From Bacteroidales bacterium UBA2030 (GTDB lineage Bacteria > Bacteroidota > Bacteroidia > Bacteroidales > TTA-H9), in assembly GCA_002332755.1 (NCBI GenBank), contig DDBO01000235.1, positions 1 to 30,698 on the forward strand: a stretch of 30,698 bases of DNA. The letters are read 5' to 3'. The position numbers were made by a program, and so were the translations under genes. This document shows, one piece after another, positions 8,651-16,315 of the stretch (the first letter of the stretch is position 1; each line of letters opens with the position of its first letter). The notes under the pieces were generated by a model, which was given only the letters and a program-made list of their open reading frames with translations, made no database searches and had not been told where the DNA came from.

Positions 8651-8687
8651 AAAATAAACAAAAGCCGGCACCCCTAAGGAAACCGGC
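8651..8687 (-). terminator. Probable intrinsic terminator after the broken repeat gene
   Basis: On the minus strand GCCGG (8687-8683) and CCGGC (8668-8664) form a short GC stem with a 14-nt loop, followed by TTTTGTTTATTTTT. It sits just downstream of the stop at 8710. The T-rich tail also contains TATTTTTG (8656-8649), a possible -7 element for ispH, so terminator and promoter may overlap. The stem is only 5 bp. Confidence 0.45.
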
Positions 8688-8709
8688 CATGCACTAAATA
8701 ATTTGTTTA

Positions 8710-9644
8710 TTATTTGTCATTCACCCAAAATTCAAAAATTTTGGAGGATGTATTTCCCAATTTATCGCTACTTGTTACTACGACTTTATGTTTCTGTCCT
8801 CTTGCAAATCCGGCAATCCGGCCCTGATAGGGTTGCTCAGGTGTCCCATTCAACGACCATGTAACTTTATCAATACCTGAAAGATCGTCTTGTGGAGCAA
8901 GGTATAAGGCTACAAAAGGCGCAAAAACCTCCAGCCCATTTCTTATGCCTATTGGCTGTACGCTAAACCTATAATCAATTACGGGAGGCTGATTATCTAC
9001 AACAAACCCAAAAGTTCGCTGTTTTGATTGTTAACATTATCGTAGCCAACTATTTGAATTGTGTGCCAGCCTGCCTCTCTTATGGTAAATGGTCCCCCAT
9101 AGTCAATCTCCGTCGGATTTTTATCCTTGGCATAAGCCAGAAGTTTAGGCCCCGATTCAGCATCAGCAAAACTCAGATGAATGCGGGTCTTATCGTTGAT
9201 AAATACCGTATCACGGCTGGTGTAGTTTGGACCATCGTAGGCATATTCGAGTGAAGGGCCTGAAAGGTCAACAAAAATCTTACGGGTGTTGTGCCTAAAC
9301 TCTTCAAAACGAAGGTTTTTCAAATCTGCCGTAGAATTATCAAGGCTGTCAATCGCATAATAGCGAATAATATGGATTCCCTGTTGCGAGGGCAAATAAA
9401 AAGGCTCTGTATAATCTTTAAAATTCAAATCATTGATGGCGTAACGCAAGGCTTTTATCCCCGTCTTGTTATCAACTGCCGTTATTTTAAGTTTTGTACG
9501 TCCACTGAAATAGATCCTGTCATCGACAATGAAGCGATCGCCTAAAATATCGGTTGCAATGATAGGGGCCGACTTATCATAAAAGAACTCAAACTTTTTC
9601 CTTACTTCTGCATTTTTAACATAATCTAGTAAATTTATGTCTAA
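8710..9644 (-). pseudogene. Broken gene encoding three Ig/OmpL47-like repeats
   Basis: Translated on the minus strand, this stretch encodes three tandem beta-sandwich repeats of about 95 residues. Each opens with a strand ending in an Asp/Pro motif (FFYDKSAPII, IFVDLSGPSL, FVVDNQPPVI) and continues with a D...G..K/L pattern and G.H.I..YA.D....N. This resembles Ig-like/OmpL47-type surface modules. Two defects are visible. Reading back from the middle of the gene, the frame meets a TAA at 9647-9645 with no ATG or GTG, so the 5' end (and any signal peptide) is missing. At about 9010 the frame breaks: one frame stops at TAG 8999-8997, while homology continues in the -1 frame to TAA 8712-8710. One extra T in the CTTTTGGG run would restore it. 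Only an internal TTG at 9449 could start the middle part. Function unknown; probably a remnant of an exported protein. Confidence 0.75.
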
Positions 9645-9652
9645 TTATCAAT

Positions 9653-9681
9653 AAAAAACCGGGACAGCAAACCTGCCCCGG
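9653..9681 (-). terminator. Intrinsic terminator of the rhodanese/porin transcript
   Basis: On the minus strand CCGGGGCAG (9681-9673), loop GTTTG and CTGTCCCGG (9667-9659) form a 9-bp stem with one mismatch, followed by TTTTTT. It lies 27 nt after the stop of the exported sulfurtransferase and isolates that transcript from the broken gene downstream. Confidence 0.85.
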
Positions 9682-9707
9682 CCAACCAGCCAATTGACGA
9701 ACCTATT

Positions 9708-10553
9708 TTATTTTTCTATAGGATTATTTTCGTCAAGTGCCCAATAATTATAACCTCCATCGAGTACTTTTACTTTGGTTAAGCCTAATACCTCCTTAAG
9801 AGCGAAATAACCAACTGAAGCCAATACTCCGGAATTGCAATACAAAATCACCTCATCTTCAGAAGATAATTTGGCTAAAGCAGGTATTGCCCTGAGTTCG
9901 TCGGCTGTTTTAAAATCATTATTCTTGTTAAGAAACTCTCGGTAGTCGATATTGATTGCGCCAGGAAGGTGGCCTTTACTTTTATCCGTATTTCCGGCAT
10001 ACTCCTCAGGTTTGCGGGTATCGATAAGTGTAAATCCTCCTTTTTGAAGCTTTACCTTAAACTCCTCAAGCTTAATCATAACATCAGGCTGAAGGTTAAG
10101 ATTAAATGTAGTCTTTGGACGTGAGGAAGGCTGAGAAGTCAGCGGAACACGAAATTTCGACCACTCTTGCATATTCTTTGTGAAAATTTTTACATCCTTG
10201 GCGCCCAACATTTTCAATACAAAGTACAAACGAGAAGTATATTTATTTGAGCCATCGTCATAAAGCACTATAGGAGAATTCTCACCAATGCCTTTTGAAC
10301 CAAAATAAGCAGCTAGCTCCTCAGGCGATTTTAACATTCCATCCGGTTTTCCTACAAAAAGATCTTGTTGCCAAATATTTATGGCTCCTTTAATATGTGC
10401 CTGAGCATAATTTTGCGGCCTATCGCAATCGACAACTACCAAATCAGCTCTACTTTTAAGCATCTCGACAAATTCAGCAGTGCTTAAAGCTGAGCTGGCA
10501 TAGGCCATGATGTATCCGAAAATTATTCCGAAAATCAAAATTAACCTTTTCAT
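9708..10553 (-). CDS. Exported two-domain rhodanese (sulfurtransferase)
   Basis: This 281-residue protein carries an N-terminal signal peptide (MKRLILIFGIIFGYIMAYA) and two rhodanese domains, as in thiosulfate and 3-mercaptopyruvate sulfurtransferases. The first domain has Asp (LYDDGSNKYTSR, about residue 99) in place of the catalytic Cys and is structural, as is usual in this family. The second has Cys239 in LYCNSGVLAS, so it should form a persulfide, preceded by IDTRKPEEYAG and KGHLPGAINIDY. The loop CNSGVL is nearer to the mercaptopyruvate type (CGSGVT) than to the thiosulfate type (CRKGVT), but this does not settle the substrate. I start at the ATG at 10553; an upstream TTG is unlikely. 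The porin gene ends 22 nt upstream, so the two are almost certainly cotranscribed. Confidence 0.9.
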   Translation of the reverse strand: MKRLILIFGIIFGYIMAYASSALSTAEFVEMLKSRADLVVVDCDRPQNYAQAHIKGAINIWQQDLFVGKPDGMLKSPEELAAYFGSKGIGENSPIVLYDDGSNKYTSRLYFVLKMLGAKDVKIFTKNMQEWSKFRVPLTSQPSSRPKTTFNLNLQPDVMIKLEEFKVKLQKGGFTLIDTRKPEEYAGNTDKSKGHLPGAINIDYREFLNKNNDFKTADELRAIPALAKLSSEDEVILYCNSGVLASVGYFALKEVLGLTKVKVLDGGYNYWALDENNPIEK

Positions 10554-10575
10554 AATCAATTCTTTTTAATGTTTT

Positions 10576-11673
10576 TTATTTCAATTTTACTTGCACCTGC
10601 ACCAAAATGCAGTCATTCGGCTTTTCAACTGCGGCGGTTTCTTCAGCTTTATAGAGGTAGTTCAACTGAATGCGGGTCCAGTCGTTGAGGAAATAATTCA
10701 GACCGAAAGTGATAATATTCTGCCTGTCGGTATTGGAAGCTGCATCTTTGTTTGGATCATACGTTTCATATTTAATGACAGGCTGCAGGTTCCACGGGGT
10801 ACTATATATGGCCTGAACGAAATAGCCATCACGCAGTACGCTTCCGCTACGAATTTCAGGGGTTGAACCACAACCACCACCTACAGTGTAGCTTCCTTTA
10901 TCATCTCCATGAAGATATTCTCCCTGAACCAGTAAATTTCCCAGCCTAAGTTCAGCATCGAAACCATAGCGCGTTTTTTCATCATCCTGAGTAGCTGAAG
11001 GATCGGCGGCTTTATATTTACCTGTAAGGAAACTTGCCCCTAAGCTCAGGTGTTTCCAGGGTGTAAACACAATGCGACCGGAATAAGTCTTACCATTATT
11101 ATTGTCCAGACCGATTACTCCTGTTCCGTTTGTCACGGCAAGGCTGTATTTAAAAAGATTTACAGTCTCAAGGCCAAAAATATTCATGGTATCCGTTGAC
11201 CCTAAAACCATAAATCCCAGGTCGCGGTTCGGAGTAAGTTCATCCACAACTAACGAGCGGTTGATTGTGTACAATGCGTTACAGGGTGTATTCAACTCCA
11301 GACTTATGGGTGATTTGAAAGAACCTAAACTAAATTTGGCGTAGGGTCCCAAACGGGTATATGAAACAAAAGCGTCTAGCAAATAAGGATGTCCATATGC
11401 GTTTGGACTGGCTTCCAGCAAAACATAATACTCCACATCGTAAGGTATGCTTCCGGCTACACCAATGCGCGCACGGTTGAATTTGAAAGTACTTTGATTG
11501 AGTGAATTTCCACTGGCACTTTTCCCATAAAAATGGTAGTCGAATTGAGGTTGGATGTAACCTATAATCTTGGCTCCGTCATTACTTCCGCCCATGGGTT
11601 CCAGGCAACCCTGAGCATAAATCCGAAAACTGATTCCAAATAGTACTATAAAAAACAATGCAACTTTTTTCAT
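10576..11673 (-). CDS. Outer-membrane porin (phosphate-selective O/P-like)
   Basis: This 365-residue beta-barrel protein has a signal peptide (MKKVALFFIVLFGISFRIYA, cleavage before QG). It then shows alternating amphipathic strands typical of O/P-type porins: GYIQPQFDYHFYG, TFKFNRARIGVAGSI, EYYVLLEAS, AKFSLGSFKSPISLE, LGASFLTGKY, ELRLGNLLVQGEY and a last strand ILVQVQVKLK. It would let small solutes, often anions, cross the outer membrane. It lies between two rhodanese-domain genes, which suggests it imports or exports a sulfur-containing anion, though that is inference from context only. A hairpin terminator separates it from the upstream lipoprotein gene, and I find no good promoter in the 73-nt gap, so its expression may depend on read-through. 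Confidence 0.85.
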   Translation of the reverse strand: MKKVALFFIVLFGISFRIYAQGCLEPMGGSNDGAKIIGYIQPQFDYHFYGKSASGNSLNQSTFKFNRARIGVAGSIPYDVEYYVLLEASPNAYGHPYLLDAFVSYTRLGPYAKFSLGSFKSPISLELNTPCNALYTINRSLVVDELTPNRDLGFMVLGSTDTMNIFGLETVNLFKYSLAVTNGTGVIGLDNNNGKTYSGRIVFTPWKHLSLGASFLTGKYKAADPSATQDDEKTRYGFDAELRLGNLLVQGEYLHGDDKGSYTVGGGCGSTPEIRSGSVLRDGYFVQAIYSTPWNLQPVIKYETYDPNKDAASNTDRQNIITFGLNYFLNDWTRIQLNYLYKAEETAAVEKPNDCILVQVQVKLK

Positions 11674-11700
11674 ATGCTTAGTATTTAATTAAATAATTTC

Positions 11701-11726
11701 AAAAAGGGGTGGCCAATTACCACCCC
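11701..11726 (-). terminator. Terminator-like hairpin between lipoprotein and porin genes
   Basis: On the minus strand GGGGTGG (11726-11720), loop TAATTGG and CCACCCC (11712-11706) form a perfect 7-bp GC-rich stem followed by TTTTT. It starts 20 nt after the lipoprotein stop. Since the porin and sulfurtransferase lack an obvious promoter of their own, it may act as a partial terminator that sets the ratio of the first gene to the other two. Confidence 0.75.
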
Positions 11727-11746
11727 CTTACCACCCTATGAACGGG

Positions 11747-12736
11747 TTAGTTACCGGTAACGTAGCTGTAACCGGCCGGGCCTTTGTATACGGTTTTCGA
11801 AGCATCCTTCAGCGCATCATACACCAAGGCATTTGCACCAAATTTGACACCCTTGGTTTTATAGCCTAAAACATTCAAATAGGTAGTAACAAATGCCGAG
11901 GTCATGCCTGTGTAGCAATAGATAATTACATCCTTATCAGGATTGATATACTTAATTTCATCACCTTCGATCGAAAATTTGGGAATGTCGAAAGCGCCTG
12001 CAAAATGCCCAAAAGTAGTATAATCAGCTTCCGGCCAGTAGTTGATTATTGTATAGTTGGCGGGATTGGCGAGAACATCCGCGGGATTAACAGTTTGCAA
12101 GCCAGCAGCCAACACCTCACTTATTTTTTGATCCAGAATGGCTTTTCCATCAGTAGCAGTGGAAGTCCATGCAGGCTTATTGTAAGCTATAGGAGCGGGA
12201 GCTGCATCAAATACCCAATTCGAGTTACCAACGGCAATGTTTCCTTTTGCATTCATCCATGGCCCCTGGAAAGCTTCGTTCCAGGCTGCCATCCCAAATT
12301 TCAGGATTTTTGCATCCTTAAATCCGGAGAGACGCAGGGCAGCACATGCTACTGCAGCATTCTGACCTGTATAGCATACGAGCAGGATTGGCTTATCGGT
12401 CTTGCCTTGAGCAGCTGTAACCACATCCTTTAAAGCCACATTAATAGCTCCTTTAATATGTCCGGCAGCAAAATCGGTGGCAGAACGAAGGTCGAAAACA
12501 TAGTAACCGGGAATAGAATGATCCGTCGGATCCACAATTCCACCATCTGTAGTCAATTTTGCATCTATAGCCCATTTGTCGAGAAGAGCAGGCAAATCAA
12601 GTCCCTGAGCTACCATGTAGGTTTTCAGGGTTTCAAAATTACCCGTTTGGGTGTTGTCGTCTGACTTTTTGCAACTCGTGAGTACAAGGGCTGGTACTAA
12701 TACAACAAACAAGAAAAACTTAGCAAATCTGTTCAT
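11747..12736 (-). CDS. Lipoprotein with two rhodanese domains
   Basis: This 329-residue lipoprotein has a lipobox at LVLTSC (lipidated Cys22, then KKSDD). Two rhodanese domains follow. Domain 1 (about 75-165) is canonical: YVFDLRSATDFAAGHIKGAINV and active loop VCYTGQNAA with Cys121. Domain 2 (about 225-315) keeps Cys274 in YCYTGMTSA, but the upstream DxR strand is replaced by INYWPEADYTTFGHFAGAFD. Both loops share the uncommon sequence CYTG. The protein should sit on the outer membrane, facing the periplasm or the cell surface. It is the first gene of the module, has a promoter candidate about 55 nt upstream, and is divergent from a Crp/Fnr regulator. Sulfur transfer is the expected activity; the substrate is unknown. 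Confidence 0.9.
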   Translation of the reverse strand: MNRFAKFFLFVVLVPALVLTSCKKSDDNTQTGNFETLKTYMVAQGLDLPALLDKWAIDAKLTTDGGIVDPTDHSIPGYYVFDLRSATDFAAGHIKGAINVALKDVVTAAQGKTDKPILLVCYTGQNAAVACAALRLSGFKDAKILKFGMAAWNEAFQGPWMNAKGNIAVGNSNWVFDAAPAPIAYNKPAWTSTATDGKAILDQKISEVLAAGLQTVNPADVLANPANYTIINYWPEADYTTFGHFAGAFDIPKFSIEGDEIKYINPDKDVIIYCYTGMTSAFVTTYLNVLGYKTKGVKFGANALVYDALKDASKTVYKGPAGYSYVTGN

Positions 12737-12791
12737 AGGTGATTGATTTTTTTAGTTAGTAATAGTTTTTTTTCGTCCATGAGTGGTGTTG

Positions 12792-12824
12792 CAAAAGTAG
12801 AGTGCTTTGTTATGGATTTCACAA
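12792..12824 (-). promoter_or_regulatory. Candidate promoter of the rhodanese/porin module
   Basis: On the minus strand TTG (12824-12822), 22 nt and TACTTTTG (12799-12792) match the Bacteroidetes consensus. The predicted start, near 12785, gives a leader of about 50 nt. The centre of the palindrome at 12871-12896 is about 88 nt upstream of the -7 element. Confidence 0.5.
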
Positions 12825-12870
12825 GTAAAACACTGATATTCAATCACCAAAAGCAATTCTTTGGTCAAGT

Positions 12871-12896
12871 AAAAAACTGATTTTAATCAGTTTTTT
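12871..12896. promoter_or_regulatory. Perfect 26-bp palindrome, probable Crp/Fnr operator
   Basis: Two 12-bp arms are perfect inverted repeats around a 2-nt centre. The core CTGATTTTAATCAG (12877-12890) fits the Crp/Fnr half-site logic TGAT-N4-ATCA (FNR of E. coli: TTGAT-N4-ATCAA). It lies in the divergent region between the rhodanese lipoprotein and a Crp/Fnr-type gene and is equally far (86-88 nt) from the -7 elements of both. A terminator role is unlikely because neither flanking gene reads into it. Confidence 0.65.
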
Positions 12897-12965
12897 AAAG
12901 CACTTGCATCAACTCTCACGCACAATTATAACTATTTCAATATTTTATAAATTAGCAATTATGTT

Positions 12966-12973
12966 TAAATTTG
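12966..12973 (+). promoter_or_regulatory. Candidate -7 element for the Crp/Fnr gene
   Basis: TAAATTTG matches the -7 consensus TAnnTTTG exactly. No TTG is found 19-23 nt upstream, so the -33 region is weak, as expected for a promoter that needs an activator. The leader would be about 27 nt. Confidence 0.45.
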
Positions 12974-13006
12974 CATGTTAAAACAGAAATCATTTAATCA
13001 AACACA

Positions 13007-13687
13007 ATGAAAGGCCCGACCTGCTTTTTGGAAAACCAACATACGAGTTGTTTCGATTTGCTAACACCCGACCAGAAAGAACTCGTTCGGCTCAACCGTA
13101 TTCAAATCAAGTATAAAAAAGGTGAAACAATCGCCAAACAGGGCAGTCTGGCTTCTCACATTATATTCCTGGATGAAGGCTTGGTAAAAGTTTTCCTGGA
13201 AGGGCGTCCAAAGGATCTTATCCTTAAAATTGTCCCCTCAAATCACCTTATTGGATTGCCTTCCATTTATGATGGTAATAACCAATTTATTTACTCCGTA
13301 GCGACCTACACGGATTCATTGGTGAGCCAGATCGATATTAACATTTTCAAAGAATTACTTAGCACCAACCCCCAGTTCGCCCTCAAAATCATCAACATTC
13401 TTAATGAAGACACAGCCCTGATTTATGGCAGGTTTTTCTGTCTTACCATGAAACAATCGCACAGTCGTGTTGCTGATATTTTACTTTGCCTGGCCAAAAG
13501 AGTTTATAAATCCTCGGAGTTCAACCTGGCCATTTCGCGTAACGATCTCGCCGACCTCACTGGTTTGGCCAGCGAGAGTGTCATTCGCATCATCAAAGAT
13601 TTTAAAGACGAGGGCCTTATAGCATCCGATGGCAAAAAATTCAGAATTCTTGATTTTGAAAAACTGGAAAAGATCAGCGAACTTTAA
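13007..13687 (+). CDS. Crp/Fnr-family transcriptional regulator
   Basis: This 226-residue regulator has an N-terminal cyclic-nucleotide-type sensor barrel (about 15-130: KYKKGETIAKQGSLASHIIFLDEGLVKVF), a dimerisation helix (about 130-165) and a C-terminal winged helix (ISRNDLADLTGLASESVIRIIKDFKDEG). The recognition helix keeps the Glu and Arg (Glu190, Arg194) that in Crp and FNR read the TGA half-site. Cysteines are at 6, 15, 145 and 161; they do not form the spaced N-terminal FNR cluster motif, so an oxygen-sensing Fe-S cluster cannot be claimed. It is divergent from the rhodanese/porin genes, shares their upstream region and the palindrome at 12871-12896, and is probably their local regulator. 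It is convergent with mltG, with 8 nt between the stop codons. The signal is unknown. Confidence 0.93.
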   Translation: MKGPTCFLENQHTSCFDLLTPDQKELVRLNRIQIKYKKGETIAKQGSLASHIIFLDEGLVKVFLEGRPKDLILKIVPSNHLIGLPSIYDGNNQFIYSVATYTDSLVSQIDINIFKELLSTNPQFALKIINILNEDTALIYGRFFCLTMKQSHSRVADILLCLAKRVYKSSEFNLAISRNDLADLTGLASESVIRIIKDFKDEGLIASDGKKFRILDFEKLEKISEL

Positions 13688-13695
13688 GTATTCTA

Positions 13696-14772
13696 CTAAT
13701 AAATCCCTCGCCGGTTAAGTGCCCTCTGGTATCGCGCAGCATTTTGCATGTGCTGCTCGTAGGTATTAGAAAATACATGATACCCCGACAGATCATCACG
13801 TGCACAGAAAAACAGATAATTATGTCGTTCATAATTTAAAACGGCGTCGATGGATGAGATAGAAGGGAGGCAAATAGGCCCGGGAGGTAATCCGGAATAT
13901 TTGTAGGTATTGTAAGGAGAATCGATAAGCATATGGTATCCCGTAATTCTGCGAATGGACCAGTCGCCATGGGCAAATTTAAGTGTTGGATCAGCCTGCA
14001 ATGGCCATCCTTTCTTTAGTCTGTTAATATACACACCTGCAATACGGGGTTTTTCATCGTTTTGGTTGGTTTCTTGTTCGATAATGGAAGCCAAGGTCAC
14101 CACTTCCGCTCGCGTTAAACCTATCTGGGTAGCCTTTTGCTTTCTTTCGGAATTCCAGAACTTTTCAGATTCAGAAGCCATACGAGTTATAAATGTCCGG
14201 GCTGAAGTATTCCACCAAAGCTCATATGTATTCGGAATAATCAAAAGAAAGGCTGTTTCTGGTTTAACGCCAAAGCCCCCCAGAAATTCCGAGTTATTGA
14301 GCAGCTTAAGTAATTCCACCGAATCTGCTTCAATTTGAGAAGAAATTTTATGGGCCAGTTGTTCTTTGGTTCTCACACTATTGATTACCACTCTCACGGG
14401 CTCCTGCCGGCCACCGGCCAATATTCTGACAAGTTCAAAATTCGACATCCCTTTGCGTAATTTATATCGGCCTGGTTTAACACTTTTGGAAAGTCCTTGT
14501 TGAGTGGCCAGCCATTCGAATGTCCAACGATTTTTAATTAATCCTTTATTGTATAATAACTGCTTTAAGTCATCGAAATCGCTTCCTGTGTGCACATTTA
14601 TATATGCAATCTCCCCTCCTCCCACCAACACATTTGAGCTAAAAATAGCCTTCACCAGAAAAACGAGGATAATAACTGAAATTACCAATAGCAAAACGAG
14701 AACACCAATAATGAGCCTGTGAAAGCGCGACTTTGGCCTTTTAAAATATTTGTCTTGTGTTAATTTGATCAT
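13696..14772 (-). CDS. mltG: Endolytic murein transglycosylase MltG
   Basis: MltG (YceG family) cuts nascent peptidoglycan strands at the inner membrane. This 358-residue protein has a short basic cytoplasmic tail, one membrane helix (about 20-43), a LysM-like region (FDDLKQLLYNKGLI to GRYKLRKGMSNFELVRILAGG) and the catalytic domain. The catalytic glutamate is in the family motif LASIIEQET (Glu232). Downstream motifs IAGVYINRLKKGWPLQADPT and YNTYKYSGLPPGPICLPS are typical. The length is normal. It is the last gene of a dapF, GNAT, mltG cluster, with a 25-nt gap after the acetyltransferase. Confidence 0.95.
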   Translation of the reverse strand: MIKLTQDKYFKRPKSRFHRLIIGVLVLLLVISVIILVFLVKAIFSSNVLVGGGEIAYINVHTGSDFDDLKQLLYNKGLIKNRWTFEWLATQQGLSKSVKPGRYKLRKGMSNFELVRILAGGRQEPVRVVINSVRTKEQLAHKISSQIEADSVELLKLLNNSEFLGGFGVKPETAFLLIIPNTYELWWNTSARTFITRMASESEKFWNSERKQKATQIGLTRAEVVTLASIIEQETNQNDEKPRIAGVYINRLKKGWPLQADPTLKFAHGDWSIRRITGYHMLIDSPYNTYKYSGLPPGPICLPSISSIDAVLNYERHNYLFFCARDDLSGYHVFSNTYEQHMQNAARYQRALNRRGIY

Positions 14773-14797
14773 CCTTTACTAAAATTAAATCCTCAAT

Positions 14798-15319
14798 TCA
14801 GTCAAGATTGATGAATTGTAAAAAAAAGGCATCTTCGAAACCGCCGGGTGTCTTAACCCAATCTTTTCTTCGCCCTGTTTGTATAAAACCCGCTGAACGA
14901 AATAAACTCAGACTTTTCTGATTTGAAATGGCAATGTCTGCGTAAAGCTGGTGAAGTTTAAGGTGATTAAAGCCATAAGAAATTACCAACTGAAGGGCAT
15001 CGGCTGCATAACCCTTTTTTCGGTGTTCGGCATCAATCATAATACCAATTCCGGCCTTTCTGTTGAGCATGTCAATATCAAAGAGGTCAGCTAGGCCTAC
15101 AGGGACATGGTTATCGAGGGTTTCTATCATAAATCTCACCTGTTGCATAGCCAACACACTGTGAGTCATGGCATTTTGGACATATTGCCGTATGGCTTCC
15201 ATACTATAAGGACCGGGTACCTGACTTGTTTGCCAGATTTCGGGTTGATTTTCCCATTGATAAATCAACGAGACATCGCTCATCTCCAGGGCTCTCAATC
15301 TCACCAATTTACCTTCCAT
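14798..15319 (-). CDS. GNAT-family N-acetyltransferase
   Basis: This 173-residue protein has the RimJ/RimL-like GNAT fold. It begins LVRLRALEMSDVSLIYQWENQPEIW, has the acetyl-CoA loop IGIMIDAEHRKKGYAADAL (motif R/Q-x-x-G-x-A/G) and ends with IAISNQKSLSLFRSAGFIQTGRRKDW. It would acetylate an amine, possibly on spermidine or a protein N-terminus, but the substrate cannot be told. It lies 3 nt after dapF and is probably cotranscribed with it. Confidence 0.9.
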   Translation of the reverse strand: MEGKLVRLRALEMSDVSLIYQWENQPEIWQTSQVPGPYSMEAIRQYVQNAMTHSVLAMQQVRFMIETLDNHVPVGLADLFDIDMLNRKAGIGIMIDAEHRKKGYAADALQLVISYGFNHLKLHQLYADIAISNQKSLSLFRSAGFIQTGRRKDWVKTPGGFEDAFFLQFINLD

Positions 15320-15322
15320 ATG

Positions 15323-16117
15323 CTAAAGCCAGGTTTCTCCTTCATAAACCATCACAGCAGGGCCAGTCAAAAACAAATCTTTTGCCTGGTTGTTCTCCAG
15401 GCGAAAATCTACCTCAAGCAATCCTCCTCTGGTAGTCACTTTTACAGGGCCTTTGTTCACTCCCTGCTCCAACGCATAAGCAATAGCCGAGGCAGTCACT
15501 CCCGTTCCACAGCTCAAGGTTTCGTCTTCTACTCCCCTTTCGTAGGTTCTTACAAAAATCCCTTCAGAAATTTCCGATACAAAATTCACATTTATTCCTT
15601 CCGGCATAAATTTCTCATTGTATCTGATACTCCTGCCTTCTGCTACTATATCCAGATCTTCATCAGGAACATTTCTTAAAAACCTCACAAAATGCGGAAC
15701 ACCGGTATTTAAAATATAATCACGTTTCTCTTTTCTTACCTCCTGAACATCATTGAGGGATAGCTTCACTTGATAAAAATTTTCTTTAGCAAACAATATT
15801 TCGGCACTATGAAATCCATCGGCTGCCTTGAAATGCATCTTGTTTCCGACAATTCCCAGATGCCTGGCAAAAGCGGCAATACATCGTCCCCCGTTTCCAC
15901 ACATTGTAGCCGGACTTCCATCAGCATTAAAATACTGCATATAAAAATCGGCCCCGGAATCACTGTTCAACAAAATCAAACCATCGGCCCCAACACCAAA
16001 GCGGCGCTTACAAAGACTACGTATGATTTCCGGATCTCCTGAAAAAACGTCACTCCGATTATCCACTAATATGAAATCATTACCGGCTCCATGAAATTTA
16101 AAAAACTTTAGCTTCAT
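15323..16117 (-). CDS. dapF: Diaminopimelate epimerase
   Basis: DapF converts LL-diaminopimelate to the meso form for lysine and peptidoglycan. The protein is 264 residues, the usual size. The catalytic cysteine pair is complete: Cys73 in TMCGNGGRC and Cys204 in LSCGTGVTA. The N-terminus FFKFHGAGNDFILVD and the substrate residues in YFNADGSPA and NVNFV are standard. The start ATG at 16117 is the only one that gives the family N-terminus. The gene precedes the acetyltransferase by 3 nt, and the three genes form an envelope-related cluster on the minus strand. Confidence 0.97.
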   Translation of the reverse strand: MKLKFFKFHGAGNDFILVDNRSDVFSGDPEIIRSLCKRRFGVGADGLILLNSDSGADFYMQYFNADGSPATMCGNGGRCIAAFARHLGIVGNKMHFKAADGFHSAEILFAKENFYQVKLSLNDVQEVRKEKRDYILNTGVPHFVRFLRNVPDEDLDIVAEGRSIRYNEKFMPEGINVNFVSEISEGIFVRTYERGVEDETLSCGTGVTASAIAYALEQGVNKGPVKVTTRGGLLEVDFRLENNQAKDLFLTGPAVMVYEGETWL

Positions 16118-16302
16118 TTAACTGTTATTAACTTATTAAAAAAACACATTGAGAAACAGCAATATAAAAACCATAGGGTATTTAATCGCCATTTGCGAAA
16201 TTAATTCTAAATCAAAAGGGGTACAAAATTTGAATGAAATTTAGGAGCAAAATAAATTGTTAGACAAAAATTAAAATCAACAAAGACAATTAATTAAAAA
16301 AA

Positions 16303-16308
16303 AGGAGG
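16303..16308 (+). promoter_or_regulatory. Strong Shine-Dalgarno AGGAGG before the HtrA gene
   Basis: AGGAGG is a perfect Shine-Dalgarno sequence, which is unusual in this window. It lies 4 nt before the first ATG (16313) and 7 nt before the second (16316). The spacing favours the second ATG, so I place the protein start at MKKYLG. Confidence 0.6.
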
Positions 16309-16315
16309 CCCTATG

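Noticed and set aside
8997..9030. Programmed -1 ribosomal frameshifting at CTTTTGGG
   Set aside because: The zero-frame codons around the run (GAA CTT TTG) do not make a standard X-XXY-YYZ slippery site, and the gene also lacks a start codon. Decay or a base-call error is simpler.
12871..12896. The palindrome as a bidirectional terminator
   Set aside because: It lies upstream of two divergent genes, and no transcript from a neighbouring stop codon runs into it.
9653..13687. The rhodanese/porin module as a mobile element
   Set aside because: No transposase, integrase, terminal inverted repeats or target duplication can be seen at either end. A past insertion next to the broken gene remains only an inference.
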